From Scandinavium goeteborgense (lineage in GTDB: Bacteria; Pseudomonadota; Gammaproteobacteria; Enterobacterales; Enterobacteriaceae), in the NCBI RefSeq assembly GCF_003935895.2, contig NZ_CP054058.1:620001-684000 (forward strand): 64,000 nt of DNA, given 5' to 3'. The notes below the pieces were generated by a model. The model saw only the letters and a program-made list of their open reading frames with translations, was not told where the DNA came from and searched no databases. A program made the translations under genes and the position numbers. Below, piece after piece: positions 59,297 to 64,000 of the stretch (position 1 is its first letter; the number at the start of each line of letters is the position of its first letter).

Positions 59297-59611
59297 TTAC
59301 AGCGCAGGTTCCAGAATGCGGATGTGGCTTTCCAGCACGTCACCTTTGACGGCAGCGCTCCACGCTTTCATGTGCGGAGTTTGCAGATGCGCTTCGAGAT
59401 GCGCCACGGTTTCCCACAGCTCAACCATGATGATGGAGTCTGGCGCAGTGGCCTGGAAGCTCACGCCTGCAGCATGGTCGACCATTGGCGCGTAGCCGTG
59501 GCAGCCTTCTTCCTTCAGCACGGTGGGGATAATTTTCGCGAACTCATCCAGTACGGCCTGACGGTGATGCTGGCCAGGACGGGTACGGATCTCAGCAATA
59601 ACAGTTAACAT
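59297..59611 (-). CDS. ygiN: YgiN, quinol monooxygenase
   Basis: A 104-aa ABM-domain dimeric-barrel protein starting MLTVIAEIRTRPGQHHRQAVLDEFAKI, the same length as E. coli YgiN. It oxidises menadiol-type quinols to quinones, completing a cycle with MdaB, whose gene lies 33 bases upstream in the same direction. Confidence 0.95.
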   Translation of the reverse strand: MLTVIAEIRTRPGQHHRQAVLDEFAKIIPTVLKEEGCHGYAPMVDHAAGVSFQATAPDSIIMVELWETVAHLEAHLQTPHMKAWSAAVKGDVLESHIRILEPAL

Positions 59612-59644
59612 GATAGTCGTACTCCTTTTTATGCAGACCGTCAG

Positions 59645-60226
59645 TTAAGCAAAAATCTCGGCAAGATGCTTGCGATATTCTGCGACATAACGCGGCACGT
59701 CAGGCATTTTGATCACGTCATTGGCGATAAAGGTCGGCAGCGCGTCCATCCCCAGGAACTGATTGGCTTTGTGGAACGGCAGGTAAGCCCCGTCCACGCC
59801 GACGCCATGGAAGAACTGATCTTTCTCGGTGAACGCTTCCATCGGTGCGTTCCAGGTCAGGGACAGCATGTAGGTTTTGCCCTGAATCAGGCCGCCGGAG
59901 CCGTATTTTTTGCTGGCGTCAGAACGGGTACGACCGTCGCTGGCGTACAGGGAACCATGGCCTTCGGTGAACACGTCGTCGATGTATTTTTTCACGGTCC
60001 ACGGCGCGCCCATCCACCAGCCTGGCATCTGCCAGATAATGGTGTCGGCCCACAGGAAGTTTTGCACTTCCGCTTTCACGTCGTAATCGCTGTCGGCGCG
60101 AACAACACGGACTTCATGCCCGGCGTCGCGCAGGAAACCATCCGCGACCTCGGTCATGGTGTCGTTCAGTTGGCCGTTGGAGTGACCGAATTTTTTGCCG
60201 CCGTTGATAATCAGGATATTGCTCAT
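59645..60226 (-). CDS. mdaB: MdaB, NADPH:quinone oxidoreductase
   Basis: A 193-aa flavodoxin-fold enzyme starting MSNILIINGGKKFGHSNGQLN, with QMPGWWMGAPWTVKKYIDDVF near residue 68 and SLTWNAPMEAF near 125. It reduces quinones by two electrons with FAD and NADPH. It is paired with ygiN as in E. coli. Confidence 0.96.
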   Translation of the reverse strand: MSNILIINGGKKFGHSNGQLNDTMTEVADGFLRDAGHEVRVVRADSDYDVKAEVQNFLWADTIIWQMPGWWMGAPWTVKKYIDDVFTEGHGSLYASDGRTRSDASKKYGSGGLIQGKTYMLSLTWNAPMEAFTEKDQFFHGVGVDGAYLPFHKANQFLGMDALPTFIANDVIKMPDVPRYVAEYRKHLAEIFA

Positions 60227-60330
60227 CGTAATGCCTTAGAAAGGAAGTTTGCCGGTAGTGTAACCCCGGCAACGAGACGATGAAATTAGCAAAATGTGCA
60301 AAGTCTTTTGCTGTTTTAGCAACAATGGTG

Positions 60331-61680
60331 TCACCAGCTGACGCGGGCGACAAAACCCCCTTCCGGCGCATTGTTGAAAACAACGGTCATATGATGCAGG
60401 GCGGCGATGCGTTGCACGATGGACAACCCGAGGCCGCTGCCGGGTTCATCCTGCCCTGGTGGGCGATAAAAACGCTCGCCAATCCGGGCGAGGGCATCGG
60501 CGCTGATCCCCGGCCCGTTATCACGCACGGTAAAGTCATGGGCGTTGAGCGTCACATCTACTGTGCTGCCGCGCGGGCTGTAACGCACGGCGTTATCCAG
60601 CAGGTTGCGCACCAGCAGGCTTAACAATAACGCCTGGCCTTTGCGCGTCACGTCAGACGCATTCGAATGCAGGCGCAGCTCAATGCCCGCCTGGTGCGCC
60701 GGGTGGTAAATATCCATCACCGCCGATTGCAGCAGGTCAGCCAGCGAAATCTGCTCGACATCATCCAGCCCGGCGAGGGAATCCAGGCGCGACAGCGTGA
60801 GCAATTGTTCCACCAGACGCGTGGCACGGTCGATGCCAAAATGCAGCTGTGACAGCGCTTTCTCCCGGCTCTGCGGATCGTCCATCGACATCTGCGCCAC
60901 TTCCGTTTGCACCTTCAGGGCGGTGAGTGGGCTGCGCAGTTCGTGGGCGGCATCGGAGGTAAAACGCCGCTCGCGGATAATCATTTCATGCGAGCGGTTA
61001 AACAGCTGGTTCAGGGCATCGACCAGTGGACGGACTTCGCCCGGCACGCCAGTGGTATCGAGTTGTTCATCGGAGCCCGGGGTGCGGCTGCGCAGGGTGC
61101 GGGTCAGTTTTTTCAACGGCGCGAGTTCGCGGCTGAGCAGCAGAATCAGCAACAGCACCATCAGCGGCAGCGCCACCAGCCACGGCGCAAGCTGGGAGGT
61201 GATGATTTCCAGCGCCATTTCCTGGCGGTAATCCCACTCCTGGCCGACCACGATCCGGTATTTTTCATCGGCGGTGGTTATCCACAATAAACGCCATTCG
61301 TCGTCGTCATTATTAATGCGGCCATCGTCGAACCCTTCCCGGCGATAGTGGTAGGGAATGTCCTGCCCGTTATCGCCGTCGTTCAGCACCATCCGTCCAT
61401 CGATGGTGTAAATGGCGAACGCCAGCGCGTCGTCGTCGAGATGCCCGTGCTTAATCTTCTTTTTGGTACGCAGTTGGGGCGAAGTGACGTGCAGCTCGTT
61501 GAAATCCATCACGCTCAGGCGTTTGGCGAACAGCATTTGCTGGGTATCAAACAGCTTGTCGAGCTTATCGGTCGTTTGCTGCCAGGCGATAAAGCTGGCG
61601 CAGCTCCAGGCCACCAGCGTCAGCACGATAAACAGCAGCGTCAGGCGCAGACGCAGGCTCATGTGGCGCAGAAATCTCAT
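60331..61680 (-). CDS. qseC: QseC, sensor histidine kinase
   Basis: A 449-aa protein, the same length as in E. coli. It has two membrane helices (about 12-30 and 165-185) around a periplasmic sensor, and a HAMP-like region. The phosphoacceptor block is AAHELRSPLTALKVQ, and the ATPase domain has LLDNAVRYSP, DNGPGI and GSGLGLSIVQRI. It phosphorylates QseB. Its start directly follows the qseB stop. Confidence 0.95.
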   Translation of the reverse strand: MRFLRHMSLRLRLTLLFIVLTLVAWSCASFIAWQQTTDKLDKLFDTQQMLFAKRLSVMDFNELHVTSPQLRTKKKIKHGHLDDDALAFAIYTIDGRMVLNDGDNGQDIPYHYRREGFDDGRINNDDDEWRLLWITTADEKYRIVVGQEWDYRQEMALEIITSQLAPWLVALPLMVLLLILLLSRELAPLKKLTRTLRSRTPGSDEQLDTTGVPGEVRPLVDALNQLFNRSHEMIIRERRFTSDAAHELRSPLTALKVQTEVAQMSMDDPQSREKALSQLHFGIDRATRLVEQLLTLSRLDSLAGLDDVEQISLADLLQSAVMDIYHPAHQAGIELRLHSNASDVTRKGQALLLSLLVRNLLDNAVRYSPRGSTVDVTLNAHDFTVRDNGPGISADALARIGERFYRPPGQDEPGSGLGLSIVQRIAALHHMTVVFNNAPEGGFVARVSW

Positions 61681-62340
61681 TTATTGTTCGCCCAGGGTGT
61701 AGCCGATACCGTGTACCGTGCGGATAAATGGGGTACCGAGCTTGCGGCGCAAATGGTGGACGTGAACTTCCACCGCGTTGCTGGAGACGTCGTCGTCCCA
61801 GTTATACAGTTTCTCTTCGATCAGTTTGCGCGGCAGAACGCGTCCGGCGTTGCGCATCAGCAGTTCCAGCAGCGCGAACTCTTTCGGTTTGAGTGTCAGC
61901 GGTTCGTCGTTCAGGAACGCAGTCAGGCTGTCGGGGTTGAGTGTCACCGCGCCGTGGCACAGGGCGTTGCTGGCCTGGCCGTGTACGCGACGTATCAGCG
62001 CCTCCAGCCGGGCGGCGACTTCAATCAGGGCGAACGGTTTGCACAGGTAATCGTCGGCGCCTGCGCGCAGGCCTTCGACACGCTGGGCGAGCGCATCGCG
62101 GGCGGTGAGGATCAGCACCGGTTCTTTACGTCCCTCAGCGCGCCATCCGCGCAGGATGTCCAGGCCATCGATGCCCGGCAGGGTCAAATCGAGGATCACC
62201 GCATCATACGGCGCTGTAAACAGCGCCGCTTTGCCGTCTTCGCCACGCGTAAACCAGTCGAGCGTAAAGCCCATTTTGACAAGCCCAGCCTTCAGACCGT
62301 CGCCAATCAGCTTATCGTCTTCTACCAGTAAAATTCGCAT
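61681..62340 (-). CDS. qseB: QseB, OmpR-family response regulator
   Basis: A 219-aa regulator with a receiver domain (EDDKLI at the acidic pocket, phosphoacceptor Asp in [12 protein letters not shown] near 51, Lys in KPF) and a winged-helix domain ending [24 protein letters not shown]...RTVHGIGY. It is the partner of QseC. It is divergent from ygiW, which in E. coli belongs to the same regulon. Confidence 0.95.
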   Translation of the reverse strand: MRILLVEDDKLIGDGLKAGLVKMGFTLDWFTRGEDGKAALFTAPYDAVILDLTLPGIDGLDILRGWRAEGRKEPVLILTARDALAQRVEGLRAGADDYLCKPFALIEVAARLEALIRRVHGQASNALCHGAVTLNPDSLTAFLNDEPLTLKPKEFALLELLMRNAGRVLPRKLIEEKLYNWDDDVSSNAVEVHVHHLRRKLGTPFIRTVHGIGYTLGEQ

Positions 62341-62491
62341 CCGTTCGCCCCGTTTTAACCGACATTAATCGCCAGTAAACCCGCGCGAGGCGGCGCTGTA
62401 CAGCAAAAAATAATCTTTTTGCGCCTTAAGAAGTCGTTAAGTTTTGTGCTGTTTAATGGGTCTCAGAGTCCACTCAAAAGGAGAGATTGTG

Positions 62492-62902
62492 ATGAAAAAG
62501 ACATTAGCGGTAGCGGCCATTGTGGCCTTGATGTCAGCCCCGGTGTTTGCGGCGAATACTCAGGGAGGTTTTTCCGGTCCAGGTGCGGTGCCGACCGCGG
62601 CCCAGACCAGCCAGAACGGCGGATTTATCGGGCCAAACGGTAGCGTCACCACCGTCGAAAAAGCCAAATCCATGCGCGACGATGCGTGGGTGACGCTGCG
62701 CGGAAATATCGTTGAGCGCATTTCCGACGACCTTTACACCTTCAAAGATGCCACCGGCACCATGAACGTGGATATCGACCACAAACGCTGGAACGGCGTG
62801 ACCATCACCCCGCAGGACGTGGTGGAAATTCAGGGTGAAGTCGATAAAGACTGGAACTCTGTCGAAATCGACGTGAAGCAGGTCAATAAAGTCAGCAAGT
62901 AA
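62492..62902 (+). CDS. ygiW: YgiW, periplasmic OB-fold (BOF family) stress protein
   Basis: A 136-aa protein with a signal peptide ending VFAAN, and the BOF domain GGFIGPNGSVTTVEKAKSMRDDAWVTLRGNIVERISDDLYTFKD. E. coli YgiW is 130 aa and is induced by peroxide, cadmium and acid; Salmonella VisP is the orthologue. The ATG at 62492 has AGGAG upstream. It shares a 150-base divergent promoter region with qseBC. Confidence 0.93.
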   Translation: MKKTLAVAAIVALMSAPVFAANTQGGFSGPGAVPTAAQTSQNGGFIGPNGSVTTVEKAKSMRDDAWVTLRGNIVERISDDLYTFKDATGTMNVDIDHKRWNGVTITPQDVVEIQGEVDKDWNSVEIDVKQVNKVSK

Positions 62903-63031
62903 CGCCCGTGCCGCCGCATCCGTGGCGGCAAAACTGCTTATCCCCTGTGACTCAGCGCGCCAGATAAGGTACTATCTGCGGCAATATTGCCCCCTTTATG
63001 GCCGGGCGAAATCGTTGAGGAATCACAGTTA

Positions 63032-64000
63032 ATGAGCGATATGGCAGAGCGCCTTGCGCTACATGAGTTTACGGAAAAAGCGTACCTTGACTACTCCATG
63101 TACGTCATCATGGACCGCGCATTGCCGTTTATCGGCGATGGCCTGAAACCGGTACAGCGCCGCATTGTTTACGCAATGTCTGAGCTGGGGCTGAGCGCCA
63201 GCGCCAAATTCAAGAAATCCGCCCGTACAGTCGGTGACGTGCTGGGTAAATACCACCCGCACGGCGACAGCGCCTGTTATGAAGCCATGGTGCTGATGGC
63301 CCAGCCGTTCTCCTATCGTTACCCGCTGGTCGACGGCCAGGGGAACTGGGGTGCGCCGGACGATCCTAAGTCCTTTGCCGCCATGCGTTATACCGAATCC
63401 CGCCTGTCGAAGTATGCCGAAGTGCTGCTGGGCGAGCTGGGGCAGGGCACCGTTGACTGGCTGCCAAACTTCGATGGCACGCTGCTTGAGCCGCGCATGT
63501 TACCCGCGCGTCTGCCGAACATTCTGCTGAACGGCACCACCGGGATTGCGGTGGGGATGGCGACGGATATTCCGCCGCACAACGTCCGTGAAGTGGCGAA
63601 AGCGGCGATGACGCTGATTGAACAGCCGAAAACCACCCTCGACCAACTGCTCGATATCGTGCAGGGCCCGGATTATCCGACGGAAGCTGAAATCATCACG
63701 CCTCGCGCCGATATCCGTAAAATTTACCAGACCGGCCGCGGTTCCGTGCGTATGCGTGCGGTATGGAAAAAAGAAGACGGCGCGGTGGTGATAACCGCGC
63801 TGCCGCATCAAGTATCCGGCGCGCGCGTGCTGGAGCAAATCGCCAGCCAGATGCGCAATAAAAAGCTGCCGATGGTTGACGACCTGCGCGATGAATCCGA
63901 TCACGAAAACCCGACCCGTCTGGTTATTGTGCCGCGCTCCAACCGTGTGGATATGGAGCAGGTGATGAATCACCTGTTTGCCACCACCGATCTGGAAAAA
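63032..64000 (+). CDS. parC: ParC, topoisomerase IV subunit A (3' partial)
   Basis: The frame opens with ATG at 63032 ([32 protein letters not shown]) and runs past the window end, giving the first 323 residues. The quinolone-region residues are wild type, Ser80 (codon 63269) and Glu84 (codon 63281) within [13 protein letters not shown]. The catalytic tyrosine is Tyr120 (RYTESRLS). It forms topoisomerase IV with ParE. The ygiV-mqsRA-ygiS genes that separate ygiW from parC in E. coli are absent here. Confidence 0.97.
   Translation, partial: MSDMAERLALHEFTEKAYLDYSMYVIMDRALPFIGDGLKPVQRRIVYAMSELGLSASAKFKKSARTVGDVLGKYHPHGDSACYEAMVLMAQPFSYRYPLVDGQGNWGAPDDPKSFAAMRYTESRLSKYAEVLLGELGQGTVDWLPNFDGTLLEPRMLPARLPNILLNGTTGIAVGMATDIPPHNVREVAKAAMTLIEQPKTTLDQLLDIVQGPDYPTEAEIITPRADIRKIYQTGRGSVRMRAVWKKEDGAVVITALPHQVSGARVLEQIASQMRNKKLPMVDDLRDESDHENPTRLVIVPRSNRVDMEQVMNHLFATTDLEK

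Overview
This window is chromosomal DNA from a member of the Enterobacteriaceae, most like Enterobacter and its close relatives. From ileX and mug (about 18 kb) to parC at the right edge, the gene order follows the Escherichia coli segment ileX-mug-rpoD-dnaG-rpsU-tsaD-plsY-folB-uppP-cca-ygiM-ygiF-glnE-hldE-ubiK-ribB-zupT-ygiD-ygiC-ygiB-tolC-nudF-yqiB-cpdA-yqiA-parE-ygiN-mdaB-qseC-qseB-ygiW-parC. The proteins are close to, but clearly distinct from, the E. coli ones. The species cannot be fixed from the sequence alone. Identity statements rest on recalled family sequences, not on database searches.

Region 1 (1-17,968) is accessory and lies left of tRNA-Ile2 (ileX). It starts inside a copper and redox-stress operon (scsB-scsC-scsD). 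An efflux operon follows (ytcA-mdtN-mdtO-mdtP), then an AT-rich cyclic-di-GMP protein with GGDEF, degenerate GGDEF and EAL domains. Next comes an arginine block: a PotE-type antiporter divergent from an AdiA-type arginine decarboxylase, then an arginyl-tRNA synthetase and an ArgR-type repressor. Neither of the last two is in its usual neighbourhood, so both look like second copies. A near-copy of the ileX terminator flank lies about 10 kb away at 7,866, which may mark the edge of an inserted block (7.9-17.9 kb).

Region 2 (18-53.6 kb) is the conserved backbone. It carries the macromolecular synthesis operon (rpsU-dnaG-rpoD), tRNA modification (tsaD, cca), lipid and cell-wall precursor genes (plsY, uppP), folate and riboflavin genes (folB, and ribB with an FMN riboswitch), glnE, hldE, tolC and parE. 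Two insertions interrupt it: a complete urease operon (ureDABCEFG) between tsaD and plsY, and a large GH18 chitinase between uppP and cca. The chitinase carries at least nine beta/gamma-crystallin-type motifs and a one-base frameshift. The YgiF triphosphatase lacks most of its CHAD domain.

Region 3 (53.6-59.3 kb) is a second accessory block, set between parE and ygiN. It holds a Qnr pentapeptide-repeat protein behind a clear LexA box, flanked on both sides by the topoisomerase IV genes parE and parC. Beyond it are a 49-bp minisatellite derived from REP elements and a 142-aa orphan ORF whose leader has the layout of the phage P4 immunity region (seqA, terminator, cI-like RNA, seqC over the ribosome binding site). 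A type A chloramphenicol acetyltransferase and a two-gene cyclic-di-GMP unit (periplasmic SUOX-fold protein plus GGDEF/EAL protein) complete the block. The backbone resumes at ygiN and runs into parC, which is cut by the window end.
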